A program made the position numbers and the translations under genes. A DNA stretch of 64,000 nucleotides from VAZQ01 sp045811525 (GTDB lineage Bacteria; Pseudomonadota; Alphaproteobacteria; Rhizobiales; Xanthobacteraceae). Under the pieces are notes generated by a model. It searched no databases and was not told the origin of the DNA. It saw nothing but the letters and a program-made list of their open reading frames with translations. Below are positions 50,078-59,244 of this stretch, in pieces. The stretch's first letter is position 1. Each line of letters begins with the position of its first letter. The DNA is taken from contig JBJMTV010000003.1 in assembly GCA_045811525.1 (NCBI GenBank), positions 62,001-126,000 on the forward strand, written 5' to 3'.

Positions 50078-50998
50078 TCAGGGTAACGTACTTTTCTCCG
50101 TGCTGGTGCGCTGGATTTCTTCGCCGATCGCCTCGATCGATGCTCCGGCGTCGATCCGGCGGCGGATGTCCTTGAGACGCATGAGCTGCTGGACGATCTG
50201 CGGCATCAGGTCGAGCTTTTCCATCAGCCGCCAGACATAGACGAAAATGGCAAAGATGGTCCCGACCTCGGCATTTGGCATATAGGCGACGCGCATCAAC
50301 ACGAGGAGGAACACCAGGATCGACAGCCCCTCAATGGCGGTCCAGTTGAGGGCATCGGCGTCGGAGAGCTTGACGCGCCAGGCGCGCACCTCGGCAAAAT
50401 GGCGCGTGACGGCTCCCTCTTGGGCCGCGTCGATCACCTGGACCTCGTGCTCAAGCTGGTTGTTGAGGCCCTCGTTCAGCATCAGAGAACGGCGCATGTA
50501 GCTGCGGTTGATGATGGCGACCGGGATGAACAGCAGCGCGGCGGCCCCGCCAATCACCAGGTCATAATAGAAAAGCAGGGCGGCGGAGCCGACGATGCTC
50601 ACCAATGTATTGAGAACAACCGGCATATCCTTCTCGAAAAAAGTCACGAACTCGCGCGACATGACGGAGCGCGCGGCCACCTTGGTCGGTTCGATCCCGG
50701 ACTGGCGCTGGTGCAGCACCGTATTGATCACGATGGTGTTGTAGACCTCGGTAAAAAGTCGCGTGTCGTACATCTGCCGGGCGCAACCAGTCGCGGTGTG
50801 CAGCACCCAAGCGATCATCACCGGGGCGACCATCCGATAATCATGCGCCAGCAAACCGTTGATCGCGAGCCCCGTGGCCCACGGATAGGACAATTCCAAC
50901 AGATCCTCGATAACGGTGAGCGCATATGTGAAGCCGATGCGCCAGCGGAACGGCCGTATCGTCGCCCTTAGGGACTTCGCTCGGAGCGTATCAGGCAT
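50078..50998 (-). CDS. ABC transporter six-transmembrane domain without ATPase
   Basis: The 306-residue protein follows the membrane half of exporter-type ABC proteins: FRWRIGFTYALTVIEDLLELSYPWATGLAINGLL, YNTIVINTVLHQRQ, and about six hydrophobic segments. The protein ends after the membrane domain; there is no Walker A, signature or Walker B. No nucleotide-binding gene lies beside it. It may need an ATPase encoded elsewhere or be a non-transport family member. Confidence 0.78.
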   Translation of the reverse strand: MPDTLRAKSLRATIRPFRWRIGFTYALTVIEDLLELSYPWATGLAINGLLAHDYRMVAPVMIAWVLHTATGCARQMYDTRLFTEVYNTIVINTVLHQRQSGIEPTKVAARSVMSREFVTFFEKDMPVVLNTLVSIVGSAALLFYYDLVIGGAAALLFIPVAIINRSYMRRSLMLNEGLNNQLEHEVQVIDAAQEGAVTRHFAEVRAWRVKLSDADALNWTAIEGLSILVFLLVLMRVAYMPNAEVGTIFAIFVYVWRLMEKLDLMPQIVQQLMRLKDIRRRIDAGASIEAIGEEIQRTSTEKSTLP

Positions 50999-51269
50999 TT
51001 TGGCAGCCGTTTTCAGCCTCGTTCAATTGTCTCGCGTGGACGGCCGCACTCGTTTGCCCGCAGGGCGGGCTGAGCCTTGTACGCTTCGGTCGCACCGATG
51101 CCCAGATCGGTCCAAGTGAAGAATCCATCTACTGTCTCGACGTGCGCCCTATTCTTCGCCTAAAGAAACCAGGCACAGGAACGAGTCTTCCACGACGGCC
51201 AAGCTCACGCTCTATCATGCTGTGCCTTCGCGCTGGTGTATTGTTTCGCGGTAAGAGAAGGAGAGTACG

Positions 51270-52223
51270 ATGAGCCAAACTCGACGGACTTTCGTTGCAG
51301 GCGCCGCCGCGCTTTCGTTTGCCGCGGCCGGAAAATCGGCGTCTGCGCAGCAGAAGCTCACGCCGATACGCATCGTGGTAACTCCTGTCACCAATTATAC
51401 GGGGCTGCTTGTGGGCCGCGACAAGGGCTGGTTCGAGGAGCAGGGGCTCAACGTGTCGTGGTCGCCGGTGGCGCAAACCGCGATTGCCGTGGAAGCTGTC
51501 TATGGCGGTAGCGTGGAGCTCGCCGGTGGCGGCGTTCTGGAACCGATGGTTGCGCGCGGCAACGGGCTGGACATGATGCTGGTCGTGCCGAGTGCGCGCA
51601 TCCGGCCCCAAGCGCCGGACAATTCGGCGATCGTGGTGAAAGCCGCGAGCGCCATTCAGAAACCTGCTGATCTCGCGGGAAAGCGCGCCTCAGTCGGACT
51701 TCTCAACAGCGTCAACCACATACATTTCATTGAATGGATGCGGCGCAACGGCGCTGATGCGAAGACGGTTCAGCTCACCGAGATTCCCTTCCCCCAGATG
51801 CCCGATGCGTTGATGCAGGATCGGCTCGATGCGGTCTGGGCGGTGGAGCCCTTTTTCACGATCCTGAAGAAGTCCGGGAACGTCCGCGTGCTCGGCTATC
51901 CCTACCAGGAAAACATCCCGAACATGGACATCACCGTGATGTTCGCCAGGGAGACCTGGCTCAAGGCCAACGGTGATGTGGCAAAGCGTTTCCGCGACGT
52001 CTTCACGCGAGCACAGAAATTCCTTGCTGAAGCGCCTAAGGCGGATCGTGATGCGTTTGTCTCGAAATTCACCAGCGTCCGGCCCGAGCTCGTTGCCGAG
52101 ATGACTCTCCCGATCTTCGTCAGCGACTTCAACGTGCCGAGCCTCAAGGCCAACATGGAGCTCGCTGTTGGCCAGAAGCTGATGAAGCCCATCGATGTCG
52201 ATACCATGATCTGGAAAGGCTAA
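51270..52223 (+). CDS. NMT1/SsuA-like ABC transporter substrate-binding protein
   Basis: AAGGAG precedes the ATG; the 317-residue protein has a Tat-like signal (SQTRRTFVAGAAALSFAAAGKSASAQ) and the NMT1/THI5 features IRIVVTPVTNYTGLLVGRDKGWFEEQGLNV, VEAVYGGSVELAGGGVLEPMVARGNGLD, and DRLDAVWAVEPFF. It is a close paralogue of the binding protein at 56520-57470, which belongs to a full ABC set. Standing alone, it may use that system. The ligand is unknown; relatives bind sulfonates, taurine or pyrimidine precursors. Confidence 0.9.
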   Translation: MSQTRRTFVAGAAALSFAAAGKSASAQQKLTPIRIVVTPVTNYTGLLVGRDKGWFEEQGLNVSWSPVAQTAIAVEAVYGGSVELAGGGVLEPMVARGNGLDMMLVVPSARIRPQAPDNSAIVVKAASAIQKPADLAGKRASVGLLNSVNHIHFIEWMRRNGADAKTVQLTEIPFPQMPDALMQDRLDAVWAVEPFFTILKKSGNVRVLGYPYQENIPNMDITVMFARETWLKANGDVAKRFRDVFTRAQKFLAEAPKADRDAFVSKFTSVRPELVAEMTLPIFVSDFNVPSLKANMELAVGQKLMKPIDVDTMIWKG

Positions 52224-52409
52224 ACTTAGGTCGCCCACACGCTACCACCGAACAGCCATCCATCGGGCCGCGGCCAAGGCTCCGTCTTCTTAAGAACTGG
52301 AGCGCAGTCTGTGTTGGAGTAAGATCAGCTAAGCAGACGACGCGGACTCCAAAGCGAGGACGCCGCATCCGCGATGTCGGATCGTTGTTGACGACCGCAG
52401 GCAGAAGAG

Positions 52410-55400
52410 ATGGTCGAAAGGGTGGGAACCTCCTGCGAGGAGGCGATTGGAGAGTGGCTGCGAAGCATCGGGCTCGGCCGGTACGCGCGTGCGTTCGCCG
52501 AGAACGACGTAGACTTCTCGGTCCTGGCCAGCCTCACCGAGGCCGATCTGAAGGAACTGAGCGTCGCTTCGCTCGGCCATCGCAAGCGCTTGCTCGCGGC
52601 GATCCGCGAACTGACTGCGGCAAATGCGCCGTCCGTTCCGAAGGCCGCAGCTCTCCCCAGTGAGCGGCGACAGGTGACGGTTCTGTTCGCTGACCTTTGC
52701 GGCTTCACGGCGATGTCCCGATCGCTGGATCCAGAAGAAGTCCGCGAACTGGTGGCCCGGTTCACCACGCAGGTCGATGGGATCGTGGTCGGTACGGAGG
52801 AGCGGTCGACAAGCACATCGGCGACGCGGTCATGGCCGTGTTCGGCGCGCCGCGCGCCCACGATGACGATCCGCTGCGCGCGGCGCGTGCAGCGTTGGAC
52901 ATCCATGCGGCTCTCGCGCGAACAGGCGACCAGTCAATCCGAGGACTAAAGGCGCACATCGGAATCGCGACGGGCGAAGTGGTGGCAGGCACGCTGAGCC
53001 GCGTTGATGCGGAGGACTACACAGTTCTGGGCGACAGCGTGAACCTCGCGGCGAGGCTCGTCGCACTAGCCGGGCCGGACGAGACCCTGCTGTCCGACAG
53101 TGTTTATCGTGCCTTGTTTGGCCGCGCGATATGCGATGCGCTAGGACAGACCGAACTCAAGGGGATCGCTGTACCCGTTCGCGTGTGGCGTCTGCAGGGG
53201 CTGCCGGTCGAACCGGCAACGGCAAGCCGCAGTGCCTTCGTCGGCCGGGTCGCTGAACTCGAGCAGTTCAAGGGGCTGCTCGCCGCCAGGCTGGCCCGAG
53301 GCAGCGGACAGATCCTCTACATGCGCGGCGAGGCTGGCATCGGAAAAACCCGGCTCGTCGAGGAAATGCGCCGCTTCGCAGAAGCAAGTGGCTTCACCGC
53401 TCACCGAGGCCTTGTGCTCGATTTCGGGGTCGGCAAGGGACAGGACGCGATCCGCGCGTTGATCCTGAGCCTTTTGGGGCTCTTGAGTGCGTCGGGGGCC
53501 GCCTCGAAGCAGCGGGAAGCCGAACGCCTGATCGCGGAGAACGTCGTCCCGCCAGAGTGCCGGGTGTTTCTCTACGACCTGCTGGAACTGCCCCCGACGG
53601 GGGAGTGGCGGACTTTGTACGACGCGATGGACAATGCCGCGCGCAATCGAGGCAAGCGGCAGGTGACCGGCGCCTTGGTCGCGCATGCCTGCCGCCTGGG
53701 GCCGACCCTTCTCATCGTCGAAGACCTCCACTGGGCCGATAACCAGCTGCTCGGCCATTTGTCGGCGATCTCGGGCGCACTTGTAGATCGCCCGGGCTTG
53801 CTCGTGATCACGAGTCGGATCGAGGGCGATCCGATCGACGCGGGCTGGCGGGCGAGTTGCCGCGGAACGCCGTTCGCCACGATCGACCTTGGTCCGTTGC
53901 GTCTGGAGGACGCGCGAAGTCTGGCCGGCGCGTTCATGGACGCTACGCAGCGCATCGCGCTCGCGTGCATTGAGCGCGCGGGCGGCAACCCGTTGTTTCT
54001 CGAGCAGCTGCTGCGCAATGTCGAGGAAGGAACGGGCGAGGCGGTGCCTCCTTCCATTCAGAGTCTGGTGCTCGCGCGCATGGACCGGCTCGCGCCAACT
54101 GACCGGAAGGCGTTCCAGGCGGCAGCGGTCATCGGTCAGCGCTTCGATCTGGCCCTCCTGCGACATCTCATCGGTGAGCCGGACTACACCTGCGACGAGC
54201 TGATCAGAAGCGCCTTGGCTTTTCCGGAAGGCGAGGACTTCCTCTTCGCCCACGCGTTGATCCAGGACGGCGCCTACCTGTCGCTGCTTCGCTCGAGGCG
54301 GCGCGAATTGCACCGGCAGGCGGCGGAGTGGTTCGCAAGCCGGAACGACCCCGTGCTTCGCGCGCAGCATCTCGACCGTGCGGAAGACAATGCCGCCGCA
54401 CGGGCCTATCTGGAGGCCGCGGAGGCTGAACGCGCCCGATACCATACGGATGCAGCAGTCCGAATGGTCGAGCGGGGACTCGAGATTGCACGCGCAGGGT
54501 CGGACCGGCACGCTCTCATGTGCCTGAGTGGCGACCTGCAACGCGATCTGGGCGACATCACCGCCTCCATTGTCACGTTACGTCAGGCGATCGCGGCGTC
54601 GCCTGACGAGACCGCACTGTGCCGCTCGCAACTCGGGTTAGCGGAGGCGTTGCGCGTTGGCGAGGGCCTTGCCGAGGCGCTCGATCTGCTCGGACGCGCC
54701 CAGGCGGCAGCCGAGGGGACCGAGATGGTCGCCGAGCTTGCGCGCATACACCATCTCCGCGGAAACATTTTCTTCCCGCTCGGAAACATCGAGGGGTGCC
54801 GGGAGGAGCACGAACGAGGGCTTCGCTACGCACAGCGGTCCGGCTCGCCGGAGGCCGAGGCGCGCGCTCTCGGCGGCCTTGCCGACGCTGCTTACGCCCA
54901 AGGGAGGATGCGCACTGCGTTCGAATATTTCGGCGGTTGCGTCGCTTTGTGCCAGGAGCACGGCTTCGGCCGGATTGAGGTCGCAAACCGTTCGATGGTT
55001 GGCTTCAGTCGGCTCTATTTGAACGAGTCCACGCGGGCGCTCGAGGACGGCTCTGTGGCTGCACGCCTCGCGGTGCTCGTGGGCCAGCCGCGCGCGGAAC
55101 TGCTCGGAGAAACGATGGGTGCTTTCGCTTGCCTGGAGTTGGCTGATTACGACAAAATGAGGGTTCATCTCGATCGGGTGACTCGTCTGTCGCGCCAACT
55201 CGGCGCAAGGCGCTTCGAAGCGCAGGCTCTCGAGTTGGAGGCCCGCATGCTTCTCGATAAGGACCGTCGGACCGAGGCTATCGATAGACTGCGCGAGGCG
55301 CTTGCGATCTGCCGGGAGGCCGGAACGCAGTTCTGCGGTCCCAAGGTGGTGAGCGCCCTGAGCCGCGCCGTCGAAGGTCCGCTTGAGCGCGCGGAGCTTC

Positions 55401-55702
55401 TCGAGGAGGGTCGGAGGATGCTTGACCGCGGGGCCGTCGGCCACAACCATCTCTGGTTTTATCGCGACGCGATCGAGGCACTCTTGTTGGCGGGGAACGG
55501 TCCGGAGGCGCTGGCCTACGTCGGTGCGCTTGAGAGCTACGCAGCCGCGGAGCCACTGCCCTGGTCCGATCTCTTCGCAGCGCGCGGCCGTTCTCTAGCC
55601 GAGGCACGGCAGACCGGCTTGAACGAAGCGGTACGGGCGAGCTCGGTCGTGTCCGTGACGCCGTTCAGGCAAACGGCTTCCTCGCCTACCTGCCCGCAAT
55701 AG
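52410..55702 (+). CDS. SAM - class III nucleotide cyclase - AAA ATPase - TPR protein, frameshifted
   Basis: Two overlapping frames encode one protein of about 1,100 residues. Frame 1 from ATG 52410: SAM domain (EWLRSIGLGRYARAFAENDVDFSVL), then the start of a class III cyclase (VTVLFADLCGFTAMSRSL, first metal Asp). Near 52788 the frame must shift by one base: the continuation RYGGAVDKHIGDAVMAVFGAP (second metal Asp) is in the -1 frame. The rest has GDSVNLAARL, Walker A GEAGIGKTRL, Walker B LLIVEDLHWAD, and many TPR-like repeats. The shift could be a base lost in sequencing, a real mutation or programmed slipping. A stand-alone ATG at 52697 would drop SAM and the first Asp. Confidence 0.85.
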
Positions 55703-55840
55703 ATGCCGCGCTCACCTCCGCTTAAGGAGGCGATGCTGCCACTTAGGTGATCAAACACTCTCGCCGAGGTCGCCTCGGGGTCACCAGCGACAAAACTCAT
55801 CGTGCGCACAACCCTCATTCGGCGTAGCGGCTCAAGGCAT

Positions 55841-56506
55841 CTACGATACAGCCCGCAGCTTGGGCTCCGCTGCCGGCCAGCAGGCCATGATCTCCTCGCT
55901 GGTCACCACCTGACCGAAAAATTGCGAGATGTTGAACAGCGTGGCGTCGTGCTGCGCTTGCGAGTAGGTCGCGCAGCAGTCGCTGGTGAACAGCACGTAG
56001 TAATCCTTCATGAAGGCCTGCCGGGCCGTCGTTTCGCAGCAGACGTTGGTGGCAACGCCGGTGATGATGAGGCTCTTGATGCGGTTAGAGCGCAGCACCA
56101 GGTCGAGATCGGTGTTCTCGAAGGCACCGTAGCGGTGCTTGGTGACAATGACCTCGTCGGGTAGCGGACGAACCGCGAAGAAATCCTGGTTCCACTGACC
56201 CGGCTGGCAAACCGGATAATCGATATAGGCGCCGTTCCGGGCGCGCTTGCATTGTTCCAGCCACACCTCGGAGAGATAGTGATTGGGCCCGGTGTTGTAC
56301 GCGCACTGGATCCAAATCAGCTTGGACTTGGCCTCGCGCGCGGCGTGGATGAGCTTCTCCAGCCGCGGCAGCATCGACTTGACGAGCGCGAGATCCCGGC
56401 CTTCCCGGTGCATGGCACCACCTTCGGCGCAGAAGTCGTTGAGCACGTCAACCAGGATCAGCGCGGTGTGCGCCGGCTCAGCCTTCTGCTTGAGCGTGGT
56501 CAGCAT
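55841..56506 (-). CDS. Isochorismatase-family cysteine hydrolase
   Basis: The 221-residue protein has the catalytic Asp in ALILVDVLNDFCAEGG, Lys in VTKHRYGAFENTD and Cys in TGVATNVCCETTARQA. It is 14 bases downstream of the NMT1-type binding protein gene, followed in turn by permease and ATPase. This places it in the same operon. Family members cleave amides, ureidoacrylate or N-carbamoyl groups; together with the divergent deaminase-like gene, a nitrogen heterocycle or its opened product is a likely substrate (inference). Confidence 0.9.
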   Translation of the reverse strand: MLTTLKQKAEPAHTALILVDVLNDFCAEGGAMHREGRDLALVKSMLPRLEKLIHAAREAKSKLIWIQCAYNTGPNHYLSEVWLEQCKRARNGAYIDYPVCQPGQWNQDFFAVRPLPDEVIVTKHRYGAFENTDLDLVLRSNRIKSLIITGVATNVCCETTARQAFMKDYYVLFTSDCCATYSQAQHDATLFNISQFFGQVVTSEEIMACWPAAEPKLRAVS

Positions 56507-56519
56507 GGGCGATCTCCTT

Positions 56520-57470
56520 TCAAGGCTTCCATAACATGTCGTTGATGTTGAACGGTTTGGTGAGCTTCTGGCGCACGAGGATATCGAGGTTGGCCTGCAG
56601 CGCGGGGACGTTGAACTCGGTGACGTATATCGGCAGGTTGATCTCCTTGACGATGTCGACCTTGACGCCGGTATACTTCGAGATCCAGTCGTCGCGCTCT
56701 TCCTTGCTCATGGCCTCGACATCTTTGGTGGCGCGCTCGAGCGCGGAGTGCAGCCGACGCGCCACGTCGGGGTTGGCCTTGATCCAGCTCTCCTTCGCCT
56801 GAAAGGCGGCGATATCCATATTGGGGACGTTCCCGGCATAGGGATAGGCGATCACGCGCGCCTGGCCGCTCTTGAGCAGGAGCGTGAGGAACGGCTCCAC
56901 GCTCCAGACCGCGTCCAGCCGGTTCTGCAGCAGCGCGTCGGTCATCTGTGGGAACGGCAGCTCGAAATACTGGATGCTGGCTGGATCGACGCCGCCGCGC
57001 ATCAGCCACTCCTTGAGGTGAACGTGGTTCGGGCCGTTGATCAAACCAGCAGAGATGCGCTTGCCCACGAGATCCTTCGGGCCGTTGATGGCGTCGGCGG
57101 TCCGCACGACAATTCCGGAGTTGTCAGGCGGCGTGGGGCGGATTCGAGTGTTGTTGAGGAGATAGACGATATCGAGGCCGTTCCCTCGCGCAATCAAGGG
57201 CTCGATCACCGAGTTGCCGGCGAGCTCGGCGCTGCGGCCGAACACGGCCTCGACCCCAAGCGCGCCTTGCGTCACGAAATTCCAGCTGACGTCGAGATTG
57301 TAGTCCTTGAAGATGCCCTTCTCGCGCGCCACCAAGAGCGGCGCGAAGTTCGCGATGCCTTGCGCCACGACCCGGATCTTGGCGAGCTGCTGCGCCCGGA
57401 TGGGCAGGGTCGCGAGAGCCAGCACCGCGCCGGCAAACGCGCATTTCACAAACATGGATCGGATCGACAT
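56520..57470 (-). CDS. NMT1/SsuA-like ABC transporter substrate-binding protein
   Basis: A 316-residue protein with a signal peptide (SIRSMFVKCAFAGAVLALATLPIRAQ) and features IRVVAQGIANFAPLLVAREKGIFKDYNLDV, VEAVFGRSAELAGNSVIEPLIARGNGLD, and NRLDAVWSVEPFL. It parallels the protein at 51270 along its whole length. With the downstream (in transcription: upstream) permease and ATPase it completes an importer. THI5-type binding proteins of this group often take pyrimidine-like ligands. Confidence 0.9.
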   Translation of the reverse strand: MSIRSMFVKCAFAGAVLALATLPIRAQQLAKIRVVAQGIANFAPLLVAREKGIFKDYNLDVSWNFVTQGALGVEAVFGRSAELAGNSVIEPLIARGNGLDIVYLLNNTRIRPTPPDNSGIVVRTADAINGPKDLVGKRISAGLINGPNHVHLKEWLMRGGVDPASIQYFELPFPQMTDALLQNRLDAVWSVEPFLTLLLKSGQARVIAYPYAGNVPNMDIAAFQAKESWIKANPDVARRLHSALERATKDVEAMSKEERDDWISKYTGVKVDIVKEINLPIYVTEFNVPALQANLDILVRQKLTKPFNINDMLWKP

Positions 57471-57502
57471 CGTCGGACGCCCCCCATTGTAATTAGGTGT
57501 GA

Positions 57503-58282
57503 TTAGGTCCGGCCGCTGCTCTCAGTATGCCAGCGGATCACGCGGGCTTCTATGAGCAAGAACAGCCGGTTGAGCAGGTAGCCCAGCAGGGCAAGAGTGA
57601 AGATGCCGGCGTACATGTCCGGCACCTTGAAGGTGCGTTGCGCCAGCAGCACAAAATATCCGAGCCCGTCGTTGGAGACGATCATCTCGCCGAGGATCGC
57701 GAGGATTAGCGAGATCGCGAGGCTGATGCGCATGCCGGTGAGGATCTGCGGGCTCGCGGCCGGCAGCACCAGCTCGCGGAACGTTTGCAACGTCGTGAGG
57801 CCGAGCGTGCGCGCCGTGTCGAACTGCACCGGGTCGATCGAGCGCACGCCACTGTAGGTATTGAGCAGGATCGGAAACAGCGAGGCGACAAAGATCAGCG
57901 TGACCTTCATCTCGTGGCCGATGCCCACAAACAGAACGAGGAGGGGCAGATACGCTGGCCCCGGAATGGGGCGCAGGGCCTCAACCAGCGGCTCAAAGAG
58001 ATTATAGAGCACGCGGTAATATCCCATCGCGAGCCCGAGCATGATGCCGATCACAGCCGCCAAACCATAGCCAAGCGCCTGCCGCCACAGCGTCGCGATC
58101 AGGTGCCCGGGGATGGTGCCGTCAGCGACGTTCTCGATCCACGCATCGAAGATGCGCGTCACCGTCGGCCAGGTTGGCGAGATAAACCAATACGTGGCGG
58201 AGAGCTGCCAGATGAGAAGCAGCAGTGCGAGCAGCATCACGCCCGAAGCGCGCGAATCCCGGAACACGCTTCTGGCCTTCAT
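57503..58282 (-). CDS. SsuC/TauC-like ABC transporter permease
   Basis: ATG 58282 overlaps the ATPase stop by four bases; the longer frame to 58723 is a shadow in the ATPase gene. The 259-residue permease has about six hydrophobic segments and the MetI-type loop EALRPIPGPAYLPLLVLFVGIG and LVLPAASPQILTGMRISLAISLILAILGEM. It forms the inner-membrane channel for the NMT1-type binding protein. Confidence 0.92.
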   Translation of the reverse strand: MKARSVFRDSRASGVMLLALLLLIWQLSATYWFISPTWPTVTRIFDAWIENVADGTIPGHLIATLWRQALGYGLAAVIGIMLGLAMGYYRVLYNLFEPLVEALRPIPGPAYLPLLVLFVGIGHEMKVTLIFVASLFPILLNTYSGVRSIDPVQFDTARTLGLTTLQTFRELVLPAASPQILTGMRISLAISLILAILGEMIVSNDGLGYFVLLAQRTFKVPDMYAGIFTLALLGYLLNRLFLLIEARVIRWHTESSGRT

Positions 58283-59073
58283 GGGAGGTCGGCCCTGCCA
58301 GCCATGACCTGCGCGACCATGTTGCGGTAGAGGTGCGCGCGCAGTCGGAGGTACTCGGGCTCGCTGCGGGTCTGGATCTGATTTCGCGGATAGGGGAGCG
58401 GCACCGCGACGTCCTCCGCGATCGTGCCCGGCGAGGCGCTCAGCAGGATCACACGCTGGGCGACGTAAAGCGCCTCGTCGAGATCGTGGGTAACGAACAC
58501 GATTGTGAGGCCGAGGTCCGCCCAGAGTTTTAGCAGCAGGTCTTGAAGCTCGACGCGCATCATGGCGTCGAGCGCGCTGAACGGCTCGTCCATCAGCAGG
58601 ATTTTCGGCCGGCGAGCCAATGCGCGTGCGATGGCGACACGCTGCTGCATGCCGCCGGAAAGTTGGTACGGGAAGTAGTGCGGGTAGCGGCTGAGGCCGA
58701 CCAGGTCGAGCTGTTCCAGGCAAAGCTGCTCCTGGTCCTTGCGAGACGCGCCATTTCGATACTTAACGCCGAGCAGCACATTGTCGAGCACGGTTTTCCA
58801 TGGGAAGATCGACTTGGTATATTGCTGGAACACGAACATCATTTCGGGGCGAGGGCGCTCGATCCGCCCGCCGTTGAGGCGGACGCTACCGGCCGTAGGC
58901 TCAGACAGCCCGGCCATTATGTGCAGCAATGTTGATTTTCCGCAGCCGGACGGCCCAATCAGGGCGATGAACGCGCCCTGGCCGACCGAAAAGCTGATGT
59001 TCTGAAATGCCGTGCGCCCATGCGAGATGAAGCGCTTTTCCAGTCCATCAATCAGAAGAGTATCTGCCATCAA
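58279..59073 (-). CDS. SsuB/TauB-like ABC transporter ATP-binding protein
   Basis: The 264-residue ATPase has Walker A GPSGCGKST, signature LSGGMQQRVAIARAL, Walker B ILLMDEPFSALD and switch VTHD. This is the nitrate/sulfonate/taurine-type importer ATPase. It is the first gene of the operon ending with the cysteine hydrolase, divergent from the amidohydrolase gene; the 171-base gap would hold both promoters. Confidence 0.93.
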   Translation of the reverse strand: MMADTLLIDGLEKRFISHGRTAFQNISFSVGQGAFIALIGPSGCGKSTLLHIMAGLSEPTAGSVRLNGGRIERPRPEMMFVFQQYTKSIFPWKTVLDNVLLGVKYRNGASRKDQEQLCLEQLDLVGLSRYPHYFPYQLSGGMQQRVAIARALARRPKILLMDEPFSALDAMMRVELQDLLLKLWADLGLTIVFVTHDLDEALYVAQRVILLSASPGTIAEDVAVPLPYPRNQIQTRSEPEYLRLRAHLYRNMVAQVMAGRADLP

Positions 59074-59244
59074 GCAAGGTCGAGAGTGCGTTTTGCGTAG
59101 GAAAAGCTATCGCTTCGGTCTACGCAAATCCTATGCCATGGGGGATCAGTTCGCCAACCGCCGACGGTCGGCGGTGCGGCGGCTCACACGCCGAGCTCTT
59201 GGCGAAGCGAATTGCTGCGTGCCCGAAAATTGAACAGGCTCAAC

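Noticed and set aside
49856..50086. A 76-codon plus-strand frame between the exported protein and the ABC membrane gene.
   Set aside because: No ribosome site, no family pattern, and it overlaps the end of the convergent ABC membrane gene.
53141..54541. A 466-codon open frame antisense to the cyclase-ATPase gene.
   Set aside because: High GC makes long antisense frames common; it has no family resemblance, no ribosome site, and the sense strand encodes clear domains.
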